64,000 nt of DNA from Acidobacteriota bacterium (lineage in GTDB: Bacteria; Acidobacteriota; Terriglobia; Terriglobales; SCQP01). The stretch spans positions 1-64,000 of the forward strand of contig JAKASR010000009.1 of the NCBI GenBank assembly GCA_021818955.1. The letters run 5' to 3'. Each line of letters begins with the position of its first letter. Position 1 is the stretch's first letter. The position numbers were made by a program, and so were the translations under genes. Shown piece after piece: positions 53,342 through 62,200 of the stretch. Below the pieces are notes generated by a model. It did no database searches. It saw nothing but the letters and a program-made list of their open reading frames with translations, and was not told the origin of the DNA.

Positions 53342-53827
53342 ATGCTGGTGGGCGACATTCTAAGCGGGCGGCTGCTGACGGTGACTCCGCAAATGACGGT
53401 GCGGGAGGCGGCGCAGCGGATGCGCGGCGCCGACGTGGGCGCCGTTCCGGTGCTGGCCGGCTCACGCCTGCTGGGCGTGCTGACGGATCGCGACATTGTT
53501 TTGCGTTGCGTGGCCGCCGGCCGCTCGCCCGAACAGTGCCGCGTGGTCGATATTCTTACTCCCGGCGTGGTGACGGTGGCCGCCGACACGCCGCTGGATG
53601 AAGCCGCGCGGCTAATGGCGCAGCATCGCATTCGCCGGCTGCCGGTGACGCGCTCGGGGCGGCTGGTGGGGATGATCTCGCTAGGCGACTTGGCGCTGCG
53701 GCATCCGCTCAAGCAGGGGGTAGCGGCGGCGCTGGAAGGCGTCAGCCAGACAAGGCGCAAAGCACAAGGCGCAAAGCCGAAAGAGCACACTTCCAAGCTC
53801 AAGACGAAACAAGCCAACCCCGGCTAA
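53342..53827 (+). CDS. CBS-domain pair protein
   Basis: A soluble protein of 161 residues made of two CBS motifs: LVGDILSGRLLTVTPQMTVREAAQRM with VPVLAGSRLLGVLTDRDIV, then VVDILTPGVVTVAADTPLDEAARLM with LPVTRSGRLVGMISLGDLA. CBS pairs bind adenine nucleotides and regulate partner proteins. I start at the ATG at 53342; the track's 53312 start is a TTG. The C-terminal 30 residues are basic and disordered. It lies 83 bp after efp and may be co-transcribed. Partner unknown. Confidence 0.88.
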   Translation: MLVGDILSGRLLTVTPQMTVREAAQRMRGADVGAVPVLAGSRLLGVLTDRDIVLRCVAAGRSPEQCRVVDILTPGVVTVAADTPLDEAARLMAQHRIRRLPVTRSGRLVGMISLGDLALRHPLKQGVAAALEGVSQTRRKAQGAKPKEHTSKLKTKQANPG

Positions 53828-53918
53828 AACCAGCAAGAATTTATCTTGGCTCCCCGCCCCAACGGATAAGCGAAAGGCGGATGCAAAGCTGAAATCTCAA
53901 AGCGGATAGGGACGGCTT

Positions 53919-55247
53919 TCAGGTCAGGCCGCCGGGTTTGGCAGCGAACGTTTCGGGACGGGAGGCCGTTTCGATCGCCGCTACTTTGGGTAGCATGATC
54001 CGCACGTCGGTGCCCTCGCCCACACGGCTTTCGATATCCAGCCTGGCGGCGGCGCCATACAAGACGCGCAGGCGCTCGCGAACGTTGGCCAAGCCGATGC
54101 CGCTGAGCGGCGCGCCCGCGCCGGGGGCATAGCCCACGCCATCATCCTTGATCTCAATCCGCACCTGGCCATCCGTCTGCCAGGCGCGCACGGCGATGGC
54201 TCCGCCCTGCAGCTTGGGCGAGAGGCCGTGGCGAATGGAGTTTTCGACAATGGGCTGGAGCAGCATGCTGGGCACCAGGCAATCGAGCGCTTGCGGATCG
54301 ATGTCGTAGGTCACGCGCAGCTTTTCCGGGCCGAAGCGCTCCAGCTCGATCGCCAGATAATCCTGGATGAAAGCCACCTCATGGCGCAGCGGCACATGGT
54401 TGTCGTGGGTTTCGAGCAGGCGGCGCAGGATGTTGGATAGCTGCACAATCAGGCGCCGCGCCCGGTCCGGGTTGAGGCGGATGAGCGAGGCAATCGAGTT
54501 CAAGGTATTGAACAGGAAGTGAGGATTGATCTGGCTGGTGAGCGCGTCCAGGCGCGCCTGCACCAGCAGGCGTTTTTGCTCATCGAGCTGGCGCTCGATG
54601 CGGCTGTTATTCCAGATCTTGATGGGAATGGCCACGGTCAGCACGGTGGTGAAGACCACGACCGCGACACCCCAGGCGTTCACCGGACGGATGGCATAGA
54701 GCAGGCGGGGAAAGGCGTGGGCCAACTCCAGCTCGGCGAGGGTGAGCAGGATCAGCACGGCAAAGAGCAGCGCCTGCCAATCGCGGAAGGGGCGGTCGAG
54801 GCGATTGCGCAGCCAGCGCCACAGTTCCAGATCGATAAAGGGCGAAAAGGCCCAAATCTCGTCGTAATCGGGGGCGACACGGCGGCACAAACCACCGCAC
54901 CAGCCGGCCAGCAGCGCCATGGGCAAGCTCAGCCATTCATGCACCCAAAGCGCCGGCAGCGCAATCACCGCGCCGCCGGCCAAGCCGGCAATCTGCCCCG
55001 CCAGCAAGCCAATCAGCATAGCGCCCGGGACGGTCAAGTCGGCCATGCTGAAACTTTTCACCAGCAGGCGAATGCCGACGCCGCCAGCCAGCGGAATGGT
55101 CAAATATAAGACGAAAATCAGCTTTTCGCGCAGGCTCCGCTCTTCTTTATAGAGGTAGCGCTTGAACAGCACCGAGCGCACCAGCACGCTGGCGATAGCC
55201 GCGATCAAGGCCAGTTTGAGCAGCAAAGCTACCAGCAGGAGGCGCAT
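53919..55247 (-). CDS. LytS-type sensor histidine kinase
   Basis: A 442-residue membrane kinase. Residues 1-205 hold about six hydrophobic segments of the 5TM-LYT type. A coiled linker (SRIERQLDEQKRLLVQARLDAL) leads to the HisKA_3-like dimerisation motif SQINPHFLFNTLNSIASLI with phospho-acceptor His243. The ATPase part has the N box VENSIRHGL and G box DDGVGYAPGAG followed by GIGLANVRERL. It would phosphorylate a LytTR response regulator, but none is in the window. Confidence 0.93.
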   Translation of the reverse strand: MRLLLVALLLKLALIAAIASVLVRSVLFKRYLYKEERSLREKLIFVLYLTIPLAGGVGIRLLVKSFSMADLTVPGAMLIGLLAGQIAGLAGGAVIALPALWVHEWLSLPMALLAGWCGGLCRRVAPDYDEIWAFSPFIDLELWRWLRNRLDRPFRDWQALLFAVLILLTLAELELAHAFPRLLYAIRPVNAWGVAVVVFTTVLTVAIPIKIWNNSRIERQLDEQKRLLVQARLDALTSQINPHFLFNTLNSIASLIRLNPDRARRLIVQLSNILRRLLETHDNHVPLRHEVAFIQDYLAIELERFGPEKLRVTYDIDPQALDCLVPSMLLQPIVENSIRHGLSPKLQGGAIAVRAWQTDGQVRIEIKDDGVGYAPGAGAPLSGIGLANVRERLRVLYGAAARLDIESRVGEGTDVRIMLPKVAAIETASRPETFAAKPGGLT

Positions 55248-55442
55248 GAAAGATCCTTGACAGTACCATCATGTCCGAATCGCATGGAACGCGCCAGCCC
55301 GCGGGTGTATGGCCGGCGGTGAATAAACCGCGCCCTGGACATTGAGCGCACTATAGAATTGATTCAACGACACAACGGCACTTCATCTTAACCATTTCAC
55401 CTCGACGCCGCCGCAGCGGAGGGGCCGGTATAATAAGGAGAG

Positions 55443-56078
55443 ATGGCCGCCCCCGAAACCGCAATCACCGGCATACAGCCGGCCGCCGAGGCCGATTTCC
55501 CCACCCGCTGGGGGCATTTCCGGCTCTACGGTTTCGAGGCCGATCTGGGCTCCGGAGTCGAGACCGCGCTAGCGCTGCGCATCGGCCCGCTCGATACGCC
55601 GCTGGTTCGCATCCATTCGCAATGCCTGACCGGCGATGTCTTTCATTCGCTGCGCTGCGACTGCCGCGACCAACTCGAACTGGCATTGGAGGCGATCGCC
55701 GCTTCCGGCAACGGCTTGCTGATCTATGAAGACAAGGAAGGCCGCGGCATTGGGTTGATCAACAAACTGCGCGCGTATCAACTGCAGGACCGCGGCGCCG
55801 ATACCGTCGAGGCCAATGAGCGGCTCGGCCTGCCCAAGGATGCGCGCGATTACCGCCTGCCAGTGGAGATTCTGCACTGGTTTGGGATTGGACGGCTAAA
55901 GCTATTGTCAAACAACCCGGAGAAAATCCAGGCACTGGCCGCCGCGGGCATCGAGGTAGCCGAGCGGATTGCCTGCCAACCGCCGGCGGCTTCCTCCCAT
56001 GCCGAACGCTATCTGCGCACCAAGCGGGAAAAGATGGGACATCTACTGGAAGAAAACAGCGATAAAGCAAGGCGATAA
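55443..56078 (+). CDS. ribA: GTP cyclohydrolase II
   Basis: RibA opens GTP to the first intermediate of riboflavin synthesis. The 211-residue protein has the zinc-site cysteines HSQCLTGDVFHSLRCDC and the catalytic segment IYEDKEGRGIGLINKLRAYQLQD. A GADTVEANERLG loop and the C-terminal LKLLSNNPEKIQAL also match RibA. It is a stand-alone RibA, not fused to RibB. A TATAAT lies only 10 bp before the ATG, which would give a very short leader. No FMN riboswitch is visible upstream. Confidence 0.95.
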   Translation: MAAPETAITGIQPAAEADFPTRWGHFRLYGFEADLGSGVETALALRIGPLDTPLVRIHSQCLTGDVFHSLRCDCRDQLELALEAIAASGNGLLIYEDKEGRGIGLINKLRAYQLQDRGADTVEANERLGLPKDARDYRLPVEILHWFGIGRLKLLSNNPEKIQALAAAGIEVAERIACQPPAASSHAERYLRTKREKMGHLLEENSDKARR

Positions 56079-56151
56079 GCATCTTACCGCGGCATTTTCC
56101 ACCAAAGAAAAATACTCAAGCCCCCTCCGCCCGACAAGCCCTGCAAAGCAA

Positions 56152-56370
56152 GCGGCTCGGCCGCTTTTACTTTTAGGCGCTGACGCTTTCGCAATGGTCC
56201 GGCCGAAACCGGACGCTTTGCGAATACTAATGGAGACCGAAAATTTATTGTCGTTAATAGGCGCGGGACCTAAAAGAAACCCCGCGCTTCAGCTTGCGGG
56301 CATGGCTAGAGGCAATTTCTCCGAAATGGCCAATGACGAATACTGCTGTCCGACTCGGCCGTTAACGCTT
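56152..56370 (+). repeat. Dispersed repeat R, copy R13 (219 bp)
   Basis: Full copy with one extra hairpin unit after the central hairpin (GGCAATTTC-TCC-GAAATGGCC, one mismatch). Both ends are intact and the plus frame is open for all 73 codons. It lies between the convergent ribA and GH144-like genes, 28 bp from the latter's stop. Confidence 0.94.
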
Positions 56371-56398
56371 GACGGATCCTTCCAACGTCAGCTCAGGC

Positions 56399-57769
56399 TT
56401 ACACCAGATTCAGTCCGACGCGCGCCATGGCGCGGCGGGGGGCGGGATGGTGCATGAACCATTGCCAGGGGCGGCCGGAGCGGAAGTTTTCCGCGCTGAG
56501 GAGGGTGATGCCCTGATTAATGCCCAGCACATAGGGGCTGGCCCAACCGGTGAGCGGGTTGAAGGCGTCACAGAAGCCGTAACGTCCCCAGATTAGCGGC
56601 AGGCGCGGGCCCCAGGCATGGAGCATGTGGCTCATATCGCGCAGGCAAAGCCGCGGGGTAAACATGAGCGAACCGGCGGCGGCGCAGGGGACGATGGTGC
56701 CATCAATCGCCGCCTCGCTTACCGGCCCCGCCGGCGGGCCGCCCCAGGCGACATAGCCGTCGCGGCTCTCGGAGGCGGTAATGCCCCAGGTCTGACTGCC
56801 ATAATCGCGAAAGCGGCGGCCGAGCGTGGCGCACCAGGCGCGTTGCGCGCGCGTGGCGGCGATGGAATTTGCGAAATAATTCAGCCGTTCGCCCCGCGTG
56901 TCGCGCCGATGGCGGTAATCCACCCAGGCGTGCGAGTACTGATGGATGAACAGCGGCGCAGCGCCGGCGACATAACGAAAGCCGGCAAATTCGACCCAGG
57001 GGCGGTCAATCGCCTGCCAGGCTTCGGCCGGTATGGGATGCGACTCGGAGCCGATCGCCAGCAGATAGAGCAAAGTCTCTTCACAATAACTATCCCAGCG
57101 AGCGGCGAGAAAGCCGGAACCGGAAAGCCAGCCCATGGAAAGGCGATGGGGATCACCGGCCAGCATCCAGCGAAAATCGACGCGGCGGTAAACCGCCTCG
57201 GCCAATTGAGCCAGGCGCGGCTGGGCGGGAAAGGCGGCGCCAGCGGAAAGCATGCCGGCCAGCAGCAACGCCGTATCCATGGAGGAGACTTCACTGCCGG
57301 GCGCCGGCCGGCCGCCGGCCATGTCGTAATAGTGGTAAAACCAGCCGCGTTGATGGCGGGCATCGGCGGCAAAGAATTCGAGCGTGGCCAGCGCGCGTTG
57401 CTCGGCCAGCGGGCGCGGCACCCAGCCGCGGGCAGCGGCAATGGCCAGCGCGGTCAAGCCGAAGCCAGTGGCGGCAATGCTGGCCAAGTCCAGCCCGGCA
57501 CTCGCGCCACGGGCCAAAGCGCGATCGCGCACCAAGCCGGTGCGCGCATCGGCGTTTTCCCAGAAATAGCGAAACGCGCGGCGCGAAAGTTCTTCCAGAA
57601 AAGCGTCATTGGCCGGCAGCAACGGCGCCGGCTTGGCGGCCAGGTGTAAGGGAATGGTGGAATTCGAGTTCGGCAGGAGGCGGTCTTTCAAGGCCGGCGA
57701 GATTTGGCCTTTCAGTCCGAGGGCGGCCAGGCCCAGCCCGGCGCCGCGCAGAAACGAGCGCCGCGGCAT
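56399..57769 (-). CDS. Tat-exported GH144-like beta-1,2-glucanase family protein
   Basis: The ATG at 57769 gives 456 residues beginning MPRRSFLRGAGLGLAALGL, a twin-arginine signal; the ORF-track start reads in frame through repeat R14. The mature part is a single glycoamylase-type alpha/alpha barrel (PF10091): AFRYFWENADARTGLVRDRA, then SSMDTALLLAGM and SHAWVDYRHRRDT, ending YGFCDAFNPL and LGINQGITLLSAENFRSG. This fold includes GH144 endo-beta-1,2-glucanases. The GT84 protein upstream on the same strand makes beta-1,2-glucan chains, which supports a role in turnover of such glucan in the periplasm. The biochemical specificity is inferred. Confidence 0.8.
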   Translation of the reverse strand: MPRRSFLRGAGLGLAALGLKGQISPALKDRLLPNSNSTIPLHLAAKPAPLLPANDAFLEELSRRAFRYFWENADARTGLVRDRALARGASAGLDLASIAATGFGLTALAIAAARGWVPRPLAEQRALATLEFFAADARHQRGWFYHYYDMAGGRPAPGSEVSSMDTALLLAGMLSAGAAFPAQPRLAQLAEAVYRRVDFRWMLAGDPHRLSMGWLSGSGFLAARWDSYCEETLLYLLAIGSESHPIPAEAWQAIDRPWVEFAGFRYVAGAAPLFIHQYSHAWVDYRHRRDTRGERLNYFANSIAATRAQRAWCATLGRRFRDYGSQTWGITASESRDGYVAWGGPPAGPVSEAAIDGTIVPCAAAGSLMFTPRLCLRDMSHMLHAWGPRLPLIWGRYGFCDAFNPLTGWASPYVLGINQGITLLSAENFRSGRPWQWFMHHPAPRRAMARVGLNLV

Positions 57770-57821
57770 CGGACGACCACCGTTGGCCTGAGCCGGAGAG
57801 TCCGGTTCGGCGGGGCAAGAC

Positions 57822-58040
57822 GCGGCACGGCCGCTTTTACTTTTAGACGCTGACGCTTTCGCCAAGGTCCGGCCGAAACCGGACGCATTGCGAATACTCA
57901 TGGCTGCCGGGCATTGCCGGGCGCAATTCCTGCGGAATTGCTTGGTATTGTCGTTCATAGGCGCGGGACCTAATAGAAACCCCGCGCTTCGGCCTGCGAT
58001 TTCGGACGAAAACTGCTGTCCGACTCGGCCGTTAACGCTT
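57822..58040 (+). repeat. Dispersed repeat R, copy R14 (219 bp)
   Basis: Full copy with one extra hairpin unit (GCAATTCC-TGC-GGAATTGC) placed before the central hairpin. On the minus strand it is open and in frame with the GH144-like gene 52 bp away. A terminator lies about 115 bp beyond its 3' end, so a plus-strand transcript through it could be ended there. Confidence 0.94.
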
Positions 58041-58155
58041 AATGATGTAAGAGAATCCGGGCAACTGCCGCTGGCGCGCAGGCGCTTGCCGCAGGCCTGT
58101 TTCGCATCGGCCATGGCGCTTACCGGACCTCAGCTTAGCCGCACGACATGCGCCC

Positions 58156-58194
58156 ACTCGCTCAGGGAAAAGCATTAGATTGAGCGAGTTTTTT
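58156..58194 (+). terminator. Rho-independent terminator, plus strand, no gene upstream
   Basis: ACTCGCTCA pairs with TGAGCGAGT around a 16-nt loop, followed by TTTTT. The structure points to plus-strand transcription, yet all neighbouring genes here are on the minus strand. The only plus-strand element upstream within 400 bp is repeat R14. Confidence 0.7.
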
Positions 58195-58323
58195 CGTTTA
58201 AAGAAAAAGCTACCAGCTACCAGCGCCAGCTCAAGGAAGAATTGCTTGCATGAAGGCAAGGCTGAACTTGCCACGATTGCGAGGCTCTCCAGCGCATAGG
58301 AGAGGATCAGTTAAAAACCCGGC

Positions 58324-58743
58324 CTATTTCCTGCTTTGAAGAATATTCCTGAGCACGGACGCCAATTGCTCAGCGAGATGGCCTGTTTTAGCGATCGATT
58401 CGAGCTGCCTATATATATCCTCGGCATCGCCCTGTTTCCGTGCGCCGACACTACATACGACGACGACGTGATGCTGCGCATAAATGCGGTAAACGGCGCG
58501 ATGGTTTCCGAACTGGTGCTTCCAATAGCCAGCTAACGAGCCGCGCAACGGCAGGCTGTACCCTTCAGGGTCAATGGCGAGCTTTTTCTCCAACACTTTG
58601 CGAAATTGATTACGCACGCTGCCGTCGAGAGCCTTAATGTCCGCCGCAGCGTCTGGCGTATATCTAAGCTCGAAGAGAGGCCTTAGAGGCGGCTCTTCTC
58701 GCAATGGCGCAGTCGGGTGCGGCTGTTTTCGCCCTTTGGTCAT
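58324..58743 (-). CDS. RelE/ParE superfamily toxin
   Basis: 139 residues. After a proline-rich N-terminal 25 residues, the fold follows the RelE/ParE plan: ELRYTPDAAADIKALDGSV, KLAIDPEGYSLPLRGSLAGYWKHQFGNHRAVYRI and HHVVVVCSVGARKQGDAED. RelE members cut mRNA in the ribosome and ParE members inhibit gyrase; I cannot separate the two here. Its ATG overlaps the antitoxin stop by 4 bp, the usual coupled arrangement. The pair lies in a stretch of visibly lower GC than its flanks. Confidence 0.85.
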   Translation of the reverse strand: MTKGRKQPHPTAPLREEPPLRPLFELRYTPDAAADIKALDGSVRNQFRKVLEKKLAIDPEGYSLPLRGSLAGYWKHQFGNHRAVYRIYAQHHVVVVCSVGARKQGDAEDIYRQLESIAKTGHLAEQLASVLRNILQSRK

Positions 58744-59048
58744 GCGTCAAAAACGTCGGTTGTTCTAAGCAGGCGACCAGCCACAACGTCGTCGTCAATG
58801 GTTTTCGACAAAGTCAGCAAGCGATCAGTAAGTTCGCGGTCGGCGAGAATCTCCAAAGTAGCAAGCATGGATTCACGCTCATGCATGAGGGAATCCAGAA
58901 ATTCCTTGTCCACCAAATACTTCGATGGCTGCCGGCGGTTCTCGACCAAAATGACCCGGTTTGCAGTCGCTTCTTTCAAATATGTTTTGAGCCTGTCTCG
59001 AAGATTGGTCGCTGTGACCCTCTTAACGGCGATGGACGCCTTTGGCAT
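58740..59048 (-). CDS. Phd/YefM-like antitoxin
   Basis: I start it at the ATG at 59048, which has GGAG 6 bp upstream, giving 102 residues. The N-terminal part reads VTATNLRDRLKTYLKEATANRVILVENRRQPSKYLVDKE, the pattern of Phd-type antitoxins that bind DNA and fold over the toxin with their C-terminus. The stop overlaps the toxin start (ATGA). Such operons are normally autoregulated. The pair is flanked by repeat R14 and remnant R15. Confidence 0.8.
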   Translation of the reverse strand: MPKASIAVKRVTATNLRDRLKTYLKEATANRVILVENRRQPSKYLVDKEFLDSLMHERESMLATLEILADRELTDRLLTLSKTIDDDVVAGRLLRTTDVFDA

Positions 59049-59131
59049 CGGAATCTCCATTACGTACGTTACACGCATGCAACTGTACATTAAACGGAAA
59101 AGGCTGTCAAACGAGAACGCCGGTTATTTGA

Positions 59132-59234
59132 GGCAATTCAATTTTTCGAAATCAAGCATGCTGAAGGCAAATATAATTCTGCGAGATTGAGCCTGCCCAG
59201 CCGAAAACTACTGTCCGAGGCGGCCGTGAACGCT
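59132..59234 (+). repeat. Dispersed repeat R, copy R15 (3' remnant)
   Basis: Two worn hairpin units (GGCAATTCAATTTTTCGAAAT, then GGCAAATATAATTCTGCG) joined by AAGCATGCTGAA, as in R9. After them CCGAAAACTACTGTCCGAGGCGGCCGTGAACGCT matches the 3' end. The 5' half is absent. It ends 7 bp before the stop codon of the GT84 gene. Confidence 0.75.
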
Positions 59235-59241
59235 AAGCGAG

Positions 59242-62200
59242 CTAGGACCACTCGGCGGCAATGGCTCCAAGCAGGGCGCCGCACCAGCGCGGCGTCCAGC
59301 GCAGCAGGGCGGGCGGTTCGGCGGCTTCGCCCAGGGGTTTTTCCATTGGCGGCTCAACTTCCGGCAGCCGCTCGTGCAGCAGGATTTCGGCGGCTTCGAC
59401 CTGCGGCTCGGCATGGAAATAGCCCTGAAAGAGCTGGCCGCAGAGGAAATTGGCCAGCGCCAGCAGGCTCATGCCCTGATGGTGCGCCATCCAGCTACGG
59501 ACGATGATGGGACGGCCGCTGCGCCAGTCGGCGCTTTCGAAAAAGCCGTATTCACCGAACCAACCCAGGCGCCGCATATGCAGCAGGTTTTCCAGCGCGC
59601 GGGGCGGGTCGAACCCCAACGCCAGAAAACTGGAGTAGGGGGAGACGACAGCCTCGGGTTTCATGCGCTTCATAGCCAGTTGCGGCAAGCCGAAGGGGCC
59701 ATAGCCGCAGCCGTTGGGGTGCACGCAAGCCGATTCGGAAAATCCCCAGGGAATAGCGTGACGGCGGGCGTACTCGGCCTGCGCTTCGATCGCGGCACGG
59801 GCACTCTCGGCCGCGAGGGTGCGCGACGGATGCCGCATCCAGATGCCGGGCAAGAGATATTCGAACAGGGTGCCTGTCCAAGAGAGCAGAGCGCGACGGG
59901 GGCGAGCGCGGGCCCGGCCCAGATAGATCCAGGCCTCGGCCGGAATATCGCCTTTGGCGATGGCAATGAAGGTGGCCAGGCGCGATTCGGAAGTGAATAA
60001 ATCGTAACAGGCGGCATAGCGCTCGCCGCGGGCGGCGTCATAGCCCACCGAAAGCGCGCGCCGGTGGCGGGAATACAGGAAACGGAAATCCATCGCCGCG
60101 ACCAGGCGCTCGCAATCGGCGGCGATTGCGCGGCAGGCGGAGCCACAGGCGGCATCCTGCGCCCGCGCCTGGCAGGCTTGTTTCAAAGTCCACAGGGCGG
60201 CGACGAGATTGCCGCTATCGGCCGTGGAAACGAAGCGCGGCTGCAGCGGCGCCAGGGTGTCGAGATCGTACCAGTTATAGAGATGGCCGCGGAATTTTTC
60301 CAGCGCCAGAACGGTATTGAGCGAAGCGCGAGTCGCGGCGACGAATTCCCACAAGCTGAGCTGGCGCAGGTGCAGGGCGGCGATCCGGGCATTGAGCAAG
60401 ACGGCCAGATTGGTGGGAGAAAGGCGGCGATCGCTGCCGCCATCTTCGCGCACGCTATCGGGAATCAAGAAGTGGATTTCGGCGGTGCTCCATTCCCGGA
60501 AAAAGCGGCAAAGCCGATGGGCACTGGACATGAGCATTGCCCGCTGCGCGGGAGCGGGAGCGAAGCAGACCGACTGCGGCGCGGGGCGATCGAGCCAAGC
60601 CGTACAGACGGGGGCCAAGGCCCACAGCAACGTCAAGGGGGCGGCCACGACCAGCGCCGCCGGCCGGGCAAGGGCCACCAGCGCCAGCAACGCCAGCGCC
60701 GCCAAGGGCGACCAGCGCAGGCAGGTATCGACGACGGCGCGGCGGCCGCGGGCTTCGGCTTCGGCGGCGGTTTCCCACTCCAGCAGCCGGCGATGGGAAA
60801 AGAAGACGCGATAGAGCGAACGCGCCGCGGCATCAAGCGCCAGCATGGCTTCGGGCAACAGCAGCGCCAGGCTAAGGCCGCTCAGCCTGGCGGCGCGGCC
60901 GAGATGCAGACCCGCCTTTTTAACACCGGCGAGCCACTCGCCGCGCCCGCGGGGGCGCCGCCACAGCCCCAACCCCGACGCCAACAACGCCGGCGCCAGC
61001 AACAGGCCCAGCGCCGCCGCCAGCCAGCGCGCCGGATGCTCGAGCCAGAGCCAGCTTCCCACGAGCAGGGCGAGCAGCGCCGGCTCGAAGAAGCTGCGGC
61101 GCAGGTTATCCAAAATCTTCCAGCGCGCAATGGGCAACAAGGGATTAGGAATGACGCGACCGCAGCCATCCGGCACCCGGCTTCCGAGCCAGCCGATCAG
61201 TTGCCAATCCCCGCGCATCCAGCGGTGTTTGCGCCGGCCCAAGGCACTGTAGTGCGAGGGGAAACCATCTTCCAACTCGATATCGCTGGCGAGCGCGGCG
61301 CGGGCGTATAGGCCCTCGATCAAATCGTGGCTGAGCAGCGCGTTTTCAGGAAAACGGCGTTCCAAGGTGGCGCGGAAGGCATCGACGTCATAGATGCCTT
61401 TGCCGGTGAAGTTGCCCTCGCCAAACAGATCCTGGTAAACGTCGGAAACCGCGCGGGTGTAAATATCAAAACCGGCGGCCCCGGAAAACAACTCCGCCAG
61501 GCGACTGCGCCGGGCGGAGTGGAATTGCACGCCGATACGAGGCTGGATAATGCCATAGCCTTGCGTAACGGTTAGGGTTTCGGGATCGAGCACGGCGCGA
61601 TTCAAAGGATGGGCCATGGCGCCCACCAGCCGGGCGGCGGTTTCCGGCGGCAAGCTGGTATCCGCATCCAAGGTAAGGACGTAGCGGATCTGGCGCAGGC
61701 CGCCTTCATCGCCGGCGAGCAATTCAAAGCTATGGCTCTCGCCGCGCAGCAGGCGATTGAGCTCGATCAGCTTGCCGCGCTTCCGCTCCCATCCCATCCA
61801 GCGGCCTTCAGATGGATTGAAGCGCCGCCGCCGGTGCAGCAGCAAAAACGGGGCGACGCCCCGGCGCGCATGACGCCGGTTCAATTCCGTAATCAGGCGG
61901 GCGCAGAGGCGACTCAGGCGGTCGCGCTCATCCGTTTCGCAATCGGCGTCAGCCGGATCGGTGAGCAGCGCAAAGCGCAAATTCGGGTCGCGATTGGCGA
62001 AATAACGGACCTCCAGGTCGCGCACCAGGGCGCGGGTTTGCCGTGCATCGAGCAACAGCGCAGGCACCGCGACCAGGGTGGCGCAGCCGGCGGGAATACC
62101 CTCGGAGAAATCGAGTTTGGGCAGGGTGCGCGGCGGCAACAGAGAGTTCACCAGCCGGTGGATGCATTCCACCGCGGCGGCCGCCGCCGGGAGCAGCAGC

